Below are positions 1 through 7,561 of a stretch of DNA of 47,101 nucleotides, in pieces. Made by a program: the position numbers and the translations under genes. Position 1 is the first letter of the stretch. Every line of letters begins with the position of its first letter. The stretch comes from Anaerolineae bacterium (lineage in GTDB: Bacteria > Chloroflexota > Anaerolineae > J102). The notes beneath the pieces were generated by a model. That model had not been told where the DNA came from, did no database searches, and saw only the letters and a program-made list of their open reading frames with translations. The stretch covers positions 1 through 47,101 of the forward strand of contig JALXCB010000130.1 of assembly GCA_026991225.1 (NCBI GenBank), read 5' to 3'.

Positions 1-1536
1 GGCGTGGGCGTCGGCGTGGGGGTCACGCCCACCCCGACCGTGACCCCCACGCCGACGCCCACGCCCATCCCCACCTACGTGGCCAAAATCACGGCGGAAC
101 TGGTGAATCTGCGCAGCTATCCCAGCGCCGAAAGCGAGGTGCTGGCCATCATCCCTCGGGATGAGGATGTGGAGCTGGTGGGCAAACTGGCGGATGCGGA
201 TTGGGTGCGGGTGCGTCTTGACGATGGGACAGAAGGCTGGATTTTCGGGGAATTCCTGGAGCCTGAACCCGGCGCGGTCATCGCTGTGCTGACGCCGCCG
301 CCCACGCCCACGCCGGCACCGCCTCACATCATTGTGGAGCTGGCCAACCTGCGCACGGGGCCGGGCGCGGTCTACGATCTCATCACCATGCTGCCGCGGG
401 GAACGTTGTTCGTGCCCACGGCCCGGGATGCGACGGGCGAATGGGTGTTTGGGGCCACGCCCGAGGGCGAACAGGGCTGGCTGTTCATCCAGCTTCTCAG
501 CCCCATTACCTATCTCAACAGCCTGCCTGTGCAGGCGCCGCCGCCCACGCCCACGCCAGGGCCGGAAACGCCCACGCCCGTGGCCCAATCCCCGACGCAT
601 CTGGCTGCGCCCGCAGCCGCCAGCAGCCGCGGGCGCTCCGGCCTCGTCCTCGCGAATTACTTCGCCTGGTACGATGGCAACGCCTGGAACGCCTGCAATA
701 TCAGCGCCGGAGACAAGCCTCTCCGGCTTTATCATTCCGATGACCCCGCGGCCATCGCCCGGCATGTGAATCTGGCCTTGAACGCGGGCATCGACGGCTT
801 CACCTTGCAATGGGTGGGGCCGGGCGACCGCACCGACCGGAATTTCGCCACCCTGCTGGCGCAATCCGCGGGCAAACCTTTCGCCAGCACCGTGGTCTTT
901 TTACGGCATATCTGGCCCGGAGCCACCCAGGCCAACACGCTGGAGGCCATCCGCTATCTCATGTCCAGCTACGCCGGGCATTCCAACTTCCTGCGCATCG
1001 GAGGCCGCCCCGTCATCTTCTTCACCGACGTCTATCGCGTGCCCCGCGCGGGCGGGCAATCGGCCCAGGACGCGTGGGCGCAGCTTCGGGCGCAGGCGGA
1101 CCCCAACCACCAGGCCATCTGGATCGCAGAAGGGCTGGACCCCAGCTTCCTTGCCGTGTTCGACGGTCTGTGGGTGTACAAAGTCTTCCACGCCGCCTAT
1201 CCCAACGATTATCTGAAAGCGCCCACGTGGGCGGCGCGGGCGCGGGCGTATGGCGACAAGCTGTGGGTCGCCACCATCAGCCCCGGCTGGGATGATCGCC
1301 GCGCGGGGTGCAAGCCCGATATCCGGGCACCCTCCCAACCTTTCGTCAATCCCCGGGCCGACGGGGCCACCTATCGCGCCACCTTTGACGCGGCCATGCG
1401 CAGCAATCCCGATCTGCTGTGGATCAACAGCTTCAATGAATGGGTGGAAGGCACCTACATCGAGCCCAGCCAGTTCTATGGCGACCTCTACCTCAACCTC
1501 ACCCGCGGCTTTGCCGCCGCTTTCCACACGCACTAA
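1..1536 (+). CDS. Secreted SH3b-SH3b-GH99-like (WbsX-type) protein, 5' end outside window
   Basis: The frame is open to the left edge, so the true start and probably a signal peptide lie outside. Seen: a Thr-Pro-rich linker (residues 8-24 of the frame counted from base 4), a bacterial SH3 domain (about 27-88, with the typical VNLRSYPS and GWIFGEFL turns), a second Pro linker, a second SH3 domain (about 106-165, ANLRTGPG and GWLFIQLL), a third linker, then about 300 residues like the glycoside hydrolase 99/WbsX group. The last domain opens with LANYFAWYDGNAWN and has the SFNEWVEGTYIEP motif near its end, which carries the family's conserved Glu pair. Known: SH3b pairs usually bind cell-wall or glycan material, and GH99-like domains act on or help build mannose-type polysaccharides. 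Inferred: an extracellular, envelope- or polysaccharide-attached glycosidase. The substrate cannot be read from the sequence. Confidence 0.8.
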   Translation, partial: GVGVGVGVTPTPTVTPTPTPTPIPTYVAKITAELVNLRSYPSAESEVLAIIPRDEDVELVGKLADADWVRVRLDDGTEGWIFGEFLEPEPGAVIAVLTPPPTPTPAPPHIIVELANLRTGPGAVYDLITMLPRGTLFVPTARDATGEWVFGATPEGEQGWLFIQLLSPITYLNSLPVQAPPPTPTPGPETPTPVAQSPTHLAAPAAASSRGRSGLVLANYFAWYDGNAWNACNISAGDKPLRLYHSDDPAAIARHVNLALNAGIDGFTLQWVGPGDRTDRNFATLLAQSAGKPFASTVVFLRHIWPGATQANTLEAIRYLMSSYAGHSNFLRIGGRPVIFFTDVYRVPRAGGQSAQDAWAQLRAQADPNHQAIWIAEGLDPSFLAVFDGLWVYKVFHAAYPNDYLKAPTWAARARAYGDKLWVATISPGWDDRRAGCKPDIRAPSQPFVNPRADGATYRATFDAAMRSNPDLLWINSFNEWVEGTYIEPSQFYGDLYLNLTRGFAAAFHTH

Positions 1537-1572
1537 TATAATCGCTGGTTGCTGAAGGTTCGCAAAGCCAGA

Positions 1573-1628
1573 GTTGGGCGAGTCTGCCACGGACGTGATG
1601 CGTGAAACCGTGAAACGTGAGGCTCTTA
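1573..1628 (+). repeat. 56-bp direct repeat, left copy (partner 2562-2617)
   Basis: Bases 1573-1628 match 2562-2617 at 55 of 56 positions by eye (single C/T difference), in the same orientation on either side of the monophosphatase gene. The repeat contains the recurrent intergenic words CGTGATGCGTGAAA and CGTGAAACGTGAGG. The following bases (TCACGCATTAC...) can pair back to these words, so each copy is the left arm of an imperfect hairpin. Confidence 0.85.
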
Positions 1629-1754
1629 CCCATCACGCATTACTCGTCACGCCCTCTGCTTCCCGCGCCGCCCTGGCCGCGAGGCGTTTTCATTGGTATC
1701 GGCGAGCTTTCGCTCGTGACGTCTGCTCACTGCTCACAGATTGCCATCCCTCCC

Positions 1755-2525
1755 ATGACTCCCTCATTCGATCTCGCCTATCTCACCGATCTGGCCCGCG
1801 AGGCCGGACGCATCGCTCTGGACTGGTTCCGTCACACCACCGTGGAGATGAAGAGCGACGCCACGCCCGTCACCCAGGCGGACAAGGCCATCGAACGCTT
1901 TCTGACCGCGAAATTGCGCCAGGCTTACCCCGATTTCGGCATCCTGGGCGAAGAGGGCGCCGACCTGGACGAGCGCGCCCGCTTCCGCTGGGTGCTGGAT
2001 CCCATCGACGGCACCAACGCCTTCGCCGCGGGCCTGCCCGTGTGGGGGATCAGCATCGGTCTCATGGAGGGAGCCAGGCCCCTGGCTGGCGTGGTCTATC
2101 TTCCCGCGGTGGATGACATGTTCGCCGTGGACCTGGATGGCCCCGCCACTCTCAACGGACATCCCATCCACGTCATCGAGGATGGGCCCATCACGTCGGA
2201 AAGCATCATCCTGAGCGCGGCGGACGCGCATTTGCGTTGGGATATTCGCTTTCCGGGCAAGGTGCGGGCGTTCGGGTCCTGCGCCGCGCACATTTGTTAT
2301 GTGGCCGCGGGCAGCGCCCTGGCCGGATTGAACTCCCACACCGCCATCTGGGACATCGCCGCGGCCCTGCCTATCCTGGAACGGGCGGGCGGCCGGGCGG
2401 AATTGTTCGGCGGTGGGGCTTTGCCCCTGGCCGCCGCGGCCCGCGGTCAGAAGATCCCCGAACCCATTCTCTTCGGCTCCCCCGCTTACTTCGACGCCAT
2501 CCGCGGCTATTTGCTTCCCAAATAG
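1755..2525 (+). CDS. Inositol monophosphatase family protein (IMPase / histidinol-phosphatase / CysQ type)
   Basis: A 256-residue Mg-dependent sugar-phosphate phosphatase, close to the usual family length of about 260. I start it at the ATG at 1755 (MTPSFDLAYLTDLAREAG) because the open frame further upstream only translates repeat DNA. Visible motifs: the metal-binding Glu pair in GEEGAD, motif A WVLDPIDGTNAF (D-P-I-D-G-T) about 80-90 residues in, and motif B WDIAAALPILERAGG near the C-terminus. Known: these residues bind two or three Mg ions and the phosphate in inositol-, histidinol-, fructose-1,6-bis- and 3'-phosphoadenosine-phosphatases. The exact substrate is not decidable, and no his or inositol gene is adjacent. 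The gene sits between two near-identical 56-bp direct repeats. Confidence 0.88.
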   Translation: MTPSFDLAYLTDLAREAGRIALDWFRHTTVEMKSDATPVTQADKAIERFLTAKLRQAYPDFGILGEEGADLDERARFRWVLDPIDGTNAFAAGLPVWGISIGLMEGARPLAGVVYLPAVDDMFAVDLDGPATLNGHPIHVIEDGPITSESIILSAADAHLRWDIRFPGKVRAFGSCAAHICYVAAGSALAGLNSHTAIWDIAAALPILERAGGRAELFGGGALPLAAAARGQKIPEPILFGSPAYFDAIRGYLLPK

Positions 2526-2561
2526 CGTTGTGTTCGCCAGCGAACATAACTCGAAGTCAAC

Positions 2562-2617
2562 GTTGGGCGAGTTTGCCACGGACGTGATGCGTGAAACCGT
2601 GAAACGTGAGGCTCTTA
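2562..2617 (+). repeat. 56-bp direct repeat, right copy
   Basis: Near-identical partner of 1573-1628. Its continuation (2826-2900, with CTTCCCGCGCC and GCCCTGGCC) also resembles the continuation of the left copy. This suggests that the roughly 200 bases at 2618-2825 were inserted into this copy afterwards. Confidence 0.8.
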
Positions 2618-2624
2618 GTACACG

Positions 2625-2822
2625 TCCAGAAATTAGTTCCCGTTTTTTGTGCTCACCGACTCAAGTCGGGCGCTTCAGGCCTGCGGCCAGTGGACGGCCT
2701 TCGCCGTCCAAAACGACGACAAACAAAAGGGGCGCCGAAGGGCGACCACCGGCGCGAAGCGCCTAAAGAGCCCGAGTTCACTCGGCCAGTGTTGCGGCGA
2801 AAAAGGGAAGTTATTTTTAGAC
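2625..2822. repeat. Structured ~198-bp intergenic element (related to 20986-21210)
   Basis: Its core, from about 2680 to 2790, has three strong hairpins: GGCCTGCGGCC, TGGACGGCCTTCGCCGTCCA and GGCGCGAAGCGCC. These recur in the same order, with diverged text between, in the element at 20986-21210. The outer edges pair imperfectly (GTCCAGAAATTAGTTCCCG on the left against the complement of GGGAAGTTATTTTTAGAC on the right), as expected for worn terminal inverted repeats. No clean target duplication is visible here. It fills most of the 2526-2926 spacer, which has no gene. Confidence 0.6.
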
Positions 2823-2926
2823 GCTCACTTACGCATCACGCATTACGCATCACGTGATTGGCTTCCCGCGCCAATCTTGCCCGCCCTGGCCTCCTGACTT
2901 CGGCCGCCGAACTTCGGACAGCCCCC

Positions 2927-4150
2927 ATGCGCATCCTGCAACTCACGCCGCAATTCCCCTGGCCCACCCACCAGGGCACGACCCTGCGCAACTTCAATCT
3001 GCTCAAGGCCCTGGCCCGACGCCACGAAATGCATCTCTTCAGCATGTTGGCGCCGGGGGATGACCCCGCGGCCGGGCCTGTGTCCGGGCTTGTGGCGTCC
3101 ATGGCTGTTGCGCCTCAGCCCGCGCGCACGATGGGCGACCGTCTGCGAGACCTGCTGCTCAGCCCTCTGCCCGACATGGCCCGGCGTCTCTGGAGCCCCG
3201 CGGCCTTCGATGAGCTGGCCCGCTTCGTCCAGACGGTGCAGCCCGACATCCTCCTCATCGAAGCCATCGAGATGGCCCCTTACTTTTTCGCATTGCGCGA
3301 GGCGGGGATTCGGCCGGGCCGGGCCATCTACGACGCCCACAACGCCGAGACCTTGCTGCAACAGCGCGCGGCCCGGGCCGACGCCCGCCGTCCCAAACGC
3401 TGGCCCGCGGCCCTTTACTCCGCCATCCAGACAGCCAGGCTGCGGCGCTATGAGGCCCGGTTGTGTCGCTCGGTGGCGGGCGTCTCCGCGGTCAGTGAGC
3501 CCGACGCCCGCTTTCTGCACGCTCTGGCTCCGCAAACGCCCCTGCAGGTGGTCACCAATGGCGTGGATATGGCCCTCTACCAGCCCGACGCCTCCTTCCC
3601 GCCCGTGTTCACGGGCCCGGGCCCCCATCTCGTCTTTACGGGCAAGATGGATTTCCGGCCCAATGTGGACGCGGCGCTGTGGTTCGCGGAGGAGGTGATG
3701 CCGCTGTTGAGACAACGTGGGGTGCACGCGCATTTCTGGGTGGTGGGGCGCAATCCTCACGCCCGACTGAAGCCCCTGCGCTCGAGAGAGGATGTGACCA
3801 TCACCGGGGAAGTTCCCGATGTGCGTCCCTACATCGTGCAGGCGGATGTGTACGTGGTTCCTCTCCTGGCGGGCGGCGGCACCCGCTTCAAGATTCTGGA
3901 ATCCCTGGCGCTGGCGAAGCCCGTCGTCTCCACCACCCTGGGCGCGGACGGCATCCCTGTGGTGGATGGGGAGCATCTGGCTTTGGCCGATGCGCCCGAT
4001 GCGTTCGCGCGCCGGGTGGTGGAACTGCTGTCGCATAGGGAGGAAGCGCGGGCCATGGGCTGGCGCGGACGGGCCTTCGTGGCCGAGCGCTTCGATTGGT
4101 CTGTCATCGCACCGAAGCTGGAAGCGCTGTTTAAACTAAACGCATTTTGA
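2927..4150 (+). CDS. GT4-family glycosyltransferase (stp1-like)
   Basis: A 407-residue cytoplasmic or membrane-associated transferase with the GT-B fold. ATG 2927 is chosen because the N-terminus then reads MRILQLTPQFPWPTHQG, the standard first strand and Gly-rich loop of the acceptor domain. The C-terminal donor domain shows FTGKMDFRPNVDA, then VPLLAGGGTRFKILESLA, the E-x7-E region that grips the nucleotide sugar. The FTGKMDFRPNVDA segment is characteristic of the group next to exosortase/exopolysaccharide loci. Inferred role: sugar transfer in surface polysaccharide or glycoprotein assembly, which fits the upstream secreted glycosidase. Oddity: the last five codons and the stop (KLNAF-stop) are made from the left end of a dispersed repeat that begins near 4132, so the original C-terminus was probably replaced. 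Confidence 0.88.
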   Translation: MRILQLTPQFPWPTHQGTTLRNFNLLKALARRHEMHLFSMLAPGDDPAAGPVSGLVASMAVAPQPARTMGDRLRDLLLSPLPDMARRLWSPAAFDELARFVQTVQPDILLIEAIEMAPYFFALREAGIRPGRAIYDAHNAETLLQQRAARADARRPKRWPAALYSAIQTARLRRYEARLCRSVAGVSAVSEPDARFLHALAPQTPLQVVTNGVDMALYQPDASFPPVFTGPGPHLVFTGKMDFRPNVDAALWFAEEVMPLLRQRGVHAHFWVVGRNPHARLKPLRSREDVTITGEVPDVRPYIVQADVYVVPLLAGGGTRFKILESLALAKPVVSTTLGADGIPVVDGEHLALADAPDAFARRVVELLSHREEARAMGWRGRAFVAERFDWSVIAPKLEALFKLNAF

Positions 4151-4378
4151 AATCAGGTGTTTTCGGCCTCGGCCACCCGGAGCTGAAGCTCCGGGCTACG
4201 AAACGACGCCGGGTGAACCCGGCTTCCTGCGGCGAGCGACCTGCGGCGTAGCCCCATTTATGGGGCGTCGTTTTTAGCCCGCAGGTGAACCTGCGGGCGG
4301 CGGCGCGGCCAGAGAATCGCCTTTCACTGATGATCCAATGCGAACCAAAAGCCTTGGTTTCAATTTGCTTTCAGTATA
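4132..4378. repeat. Large structured intergenic repeat, copy 1 (~247 bp)
   Basis: Nearly the whole stretch recurs at about 46142-46453 in the same orientation. The left edge TAAACTAAACGCATTTTGAAA pairs imperfectly with the complement of the right edge (TTTCAATTTGCTTTCAGTATA), giving terminal inverted repeats of about 25 bases. Inside are stable GC hairpins: CCCGGAGCTGAAGCTCCGGG, ACGCCGGGTGAACCCGGCTT, GCCCCATTTATGGGGC and GCCCGCAGGTGAACCTGCGGGC. It has no open reading frame of interest. It could be a MITE or a transcribed structured RNA or terminator, and the sequence alone does not decide. Confidence 0.75.
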
Positions 4379-4719
4379 GGTGAGTAATTATCCACGTATC
4401 GGCGAGTCGCTGCTCGCCCTCGGCCTGTGTAGTTGCTTGGGGGATTTGATGGCGTCAGGAGGGCGTGCAGGAGATGGGGGGCGAAAAAGGGATGCAGAAC
4501 CTTAACGAAAGATGAGAAAATCATCCCGCGGGGTGATGTAAAGGGCGTTACAAAGTTTTATAATGAAAGATAGATGAAAAATGGATCGGTCTGTCACTCA
4601 TAAAAAGGAGGTTGCCTGCGAGAAATCCACACGAAATCACCCATCCCCAACCACCTTCTTTACGAACCACCGATTCCCCAGAACGATAAAACATCGCTTC
4701 ACGAACTGAGGGAGGAACC
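4379..4719. other. Upstream spacer of the 12-haem cytochrome gene
   Basis: No gene is seen. A TATAAT hexamer at 4559-4564 could be a -10 box about 155 bases before the start codon, but I find no convincing -35 at 16-18 bases upstream, so the promoter is tentative. The start codon of the next gene is preceded by GAGGGAGGAACC, a good ribosome binding site. Confidence 0.4.
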
Positions 4720-7314
4720 GTGAAACGCAAGTATTTTCTACTCCTAACACTGGTCGTGCTGCTGGCGCTGATGGTCACCACCGTCGCCTTTGCAGCAGGA
4801 CCGGAGAACTCACCCCACCAGCAGGGCGACCGCGAAGGTTGTATCGCCTGTCATGAGGGGATCGAGAACATTCGCCAGCCGGATACGCTGATGTATCAGC
4901 AGATCCAGGCGATGGGCGAGTGCACCGCCTGTCATGGCGGCGATCCCACCGTGACGGACGACAAGGACGCGGCGCACTCGGGTGAATTCTATCCGGATCC
5001 GGGTAGCATCTGGGTCTCGGACAAAACCTGTGGCAAGTGCCATCCCGGTTACACCGAACACCTGAAGCTGGCCCTGATGAACACCGAAATGGGCAAGATT
5101 CAGGGCAACCTGGTGACCTGGGGCGCGCAGAAGGATCGCAAGCCCATTTACGCCAACTACACCCTGGACGACACCGATGGTCTGACGCCCGCCGTGGGTA
5201 CGGACGTCTACAAGGAGTACATGGCCAAGATCATCGAGAACTATCCGGACAACTTCCCCACCCACGTGGATCAGCTGCCCAACCCCACGGTGGAAGAGAT
5301 CGTCCAGGACCCCTCCAAGGCGGCCTTCACCTATCAGCGCCAGCAATGTCAGCGCTGCCATGTGGGCGTGCAGCCTCGCACCAAGCGCGGCGACTGGCGC
5401 GGCGCCGGCTGCTCTTCCTGTCACATCCCCTACAGCAACGAGGGCTTCTACGAGGGCAACGATCCCACCATCCCCAAGGATGAGCCGGGCCATCTGCTGA
5501 CGCACCAGATTCAGGCCACCCGGGACGCCAAGGTCACCGTCAACGGCCACACTTACTCCGGCATCCCCGTCGAGACGTGCAACTCCTGCCATAACCGCGG
5601 CAAACGCATCGGCGTGAGCTACGAAGGCATTATGGAGTTCCCCTATGGCACGCCCTTCGACGAGAGCGGCATGGGGCAGCCCAAGCTGCACACCAAGAAA
5701 TACCTCTACATCAAGGACGACCTCCATCACTCGGTGGAGAGCCGGCCTGAGAACCCCAAAGGCGGCATGTTGTGCCAGGACTGCCACACCAGCCTGGAAA
5801 TGCACGGCGACGGCAACATGCCCGCCACCACCCTGGCCCAGGTGGAGATCGAGTGCGCTGACTGCCACGGCACCCCCGATGCCTATCCCTGGGAGCTGCC
5901 CATTGGCTTCGGCGAAGAAGAGCTGATGATGGGGCAGATCAGCGATCAGCCGCGCGGCCTGTGGGAGAGCGACACCTTGCCCGACAACAAGACGTACTTC
6001 GGCATGAAGTATGATCCCGAAGACGGCTTCCTGCTCACCACCCGCGGCAACCCCTTCGAGAATGTGGTCAAGAAGGGGGACGAGGTCATCGTCCATTCCG
6101 CCAGCGGCCTGGACTTCAAGGTGCCCCTGTTGAAGAAGATCAAAGAGGACGGCACCTGGAAGAGCAAGGACGCGGAAGTGGCCATGGACAAAGTCGCCAA
6201 GCACATGGACAACCTGGAATGCTACTCCTGCCATGCCGACTGGGCGCCTCAGTGCTATGGCTGCCATGTGACTATGGACTACTCTGAGGGCAAAGAGGAT
6301 AGCGACTGGGTGGCCCGCGGCAATGCACACATGGAAAACGGCCTCAACGACATGACCATCAAATCGCCCGGCAAGGCCAAGGAAGGGCGCTCCTACCTGC
6401 GTTGGGAAGAGCCTATCCTCGGCGTCAACGGCGAAGGTCGCGTCACCCCGCTCATCCCTGGCTGCCAGGTCATCTACACGGTCGTCGGGCCCAATGGCGA
6501 GAATCTGGCCCACAACGTCATCGCCACCAGCGAAGAAGCGCCCATGGCTCTGGATATGGCGCCGGTGCAGCCTCATACGGCTGGCCGTAAGGCCCGCACC
6601 TGCGAATCCTGCCACAATAATCCCAAAGCGTTGGGTTATGGTATCGAAGGCGGCCGCTTCCTGCAAGGGTACGAGAATGGCTTCATTGTGGACCTGGCCG
6701 ACGCAGAAGGCAACATCTTGCCCGCCAACGTCCAGTACCAGAGTCAGCCCGTACCCGCGCTCAAGACCGATCTGAGCCAGGTGGTGGACCCCGAGACGGG
6801 CGAACAGCTTATGGTGGTCGGTACCCACTGGCCTGCGTCCGCCCCTCTGAGCGCGGATCAACGCGCTCGCATGGAACGGGTGGGCCTGTGCATGGGCTGC
6901 CATCAGAACATGGCGGACGAAGCTTTCTGGACCAACGAAGTCATCGCCAAGTACGGCAAGATCACGACCAACGAAGAGCATATCGCCATGCTCAACCAGT
7001 TGGTGCATGACGCCGTGGCCAAGGGCGATGAGGAAGCGGCTCAGAAGTACCAGGACGCCATCAAGAAGCTGGAAGAGACCGAGGCCAAGCTGAAGGAAGC
7101 GGAAGCCAAAGCGCAAGAGGCCGAAGCCTCCGCCCAGGCGGCCGAGATGGAGAAGAAGAATCTCGAGGCCGAACTGGAGAAGGCCAAGGCCCAATCTCAA
7201 GTTGAGCAGGCGCCCGCGCCAGCCGAGGGCGGCAACAACCTGGTTGCCATCCTCATCGCGGCCCTGGTGGGCCTCGTGATTGGCGGCGGCGTCGCCTATG
7301 CCCTCAAGAAGTAA
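4720..7314 (+). CDS. Membrane-anchored dodecahaem cytochrome c with C-terminal coiled coil
   Basis: An 864-residue exported multihaem cytochrome. Seen: an N-terminal signal peptide (MKRKYFLLLTLVVLLALM..., cleavage near AFA-A26) and twelve CxxCH haem sites with first Cys at residues 41, 68, 104, 210, 231, 287, 352, 379, 501, 512, 628 and 724. An alternating Glu/Lys/Ala coiled coil follows at about 766-830. A Pro/Ala stretch comes next, then a single hydrophobic helix (about 843-861) and a Lys-Lys end, i.e. a tail anchor in the cytoplasmic membrane. No CxxCK site, which nitrite or tetrathionate reductases often use for the active haem, is present, so an electron-transfer or storage role is more likely than catalysis. 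It precedes the oxidase-like/alternative complex III genes on the same strand and may exchange electrons with them. I cannot place it in a named family. Confidence 0.85.
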   Translation: MKRKYFLLLTLVVLLALMVTTVAFAAGPENSPHQQGDREGCIACHEGIENIRQPDTLMYQQIQAMGECTACHGGDPTVTDDKDAAHSGEFYPDPGSIWVSDKTCGKCHPGYTEHLKLALMNTEMGKIQGNLVTWGAQKDRKPIYANYTLDDTDGLTPAVGTDVYKEYMAKIIENYPDNFPTHVDQLPNPTVEEIVQDPSKAAFTYQRQQCQRCHVGVQPRTKRGDWRGAGCSSCHIPYSNEGFYEGNDPTIPKDEPGHLLTHQIQATRDAKVTVNGHTYSGIPVETCNSCHNRGKRIGVSYEGIMEFPYGTPFDESGMGQPKLHTKKYLYIKDDLHHSVESRPENPKGGMLCQDCHTSLEMHGDGNMPATTLAQVEIECADCHGTPDAYPWELPIGFGEEELMMGQISDQPRGLWESDTLPDNKTYFGMKYDPEDGFLLTTRGNPFENVVKKGDEVIVHSASGLDFKVPLLKKIKEDGTWKSKDAEVAMDKVAKHMDNLECYSCHADWAPQCYGCHVTMDYSEGKEDSDWVARGNAHMENGLNDMTIKSPGKAKEGRSYLRWEEPILGVNGEGRVTPLIPGCQVIYTVVGPNGENLAHNVIATSEEAPMALDMAPVQPHTAGRKARTCESCHNNPKALGYGIEGGRFLQGYENGFIVDLADAEGNILPANVQYQSQPVPALKTDLSQVVDPETGEQLMVVGTHWPASAPLSADQRARMERVGLCMGCHQNMADEAFWTNEVIAKYGKITTNEEHIAMLNQLVHDAVAKGDEEAAQKYQDAIKKLEETEAKLKEAEAKAQEAEASAQAAEMEKKNLEAELEKAKAQSQVEQAPAPAEGGNNLVAILIAALVGLVIGGGVAYALKK

Positions 7315-7452
7315 GACCGACCGATCCTGCATGATGTGCGAGGCGCCTTAGTCCAGGAGAGGCACAAGTCGACGTCCTTTGAGAGAGGAGTTATCGAATA
7401 AACAACGCAACTCCGGGCCTTATAGGCGCATCGCACATCCTTACTTAAAATG

Positions 7453-7479
7453 CCGGCAGGCGCTCGCAACGCCTGCCGG
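7453..7479 (+). terminator. Strong hairpin after the dodecahaem cytochrome
   Basis: A perfect 10-bp inverted repeat (CCGGCAGGCG / CGCCTGCCGG, 7-base loop) is followed by a short T-containing stretch without a long T run. It could be a terminator or an mRNA-stabilising hairpin at the end of the cytochrome transcript, ahead of the TPR gene. Confidence 0.55.
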
Positions 7480-7561
7480 TTCTACTCATATCCCGATTTT
7501 CATATTCCTGTACTTTTTGCTACAATTTTCCCACCCCCCACTCATTTTCGGATAACTTTTT

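Noticed and set aside
4559-4564. TATAAT as a firm promoter for the cytochrome gene
   Set aside because: No acceptable -35 box at 16-18 bases. Kept only as a tentative note.
4810-7332. An 840-codon minus-strand open frame opposite the dodecahaem cytochrome
   Set aside because: Shadow of a GC-rich gene: the plus frame has twelve haem motifs, a signal peptide and an RBS, and the minus frame has none of these.
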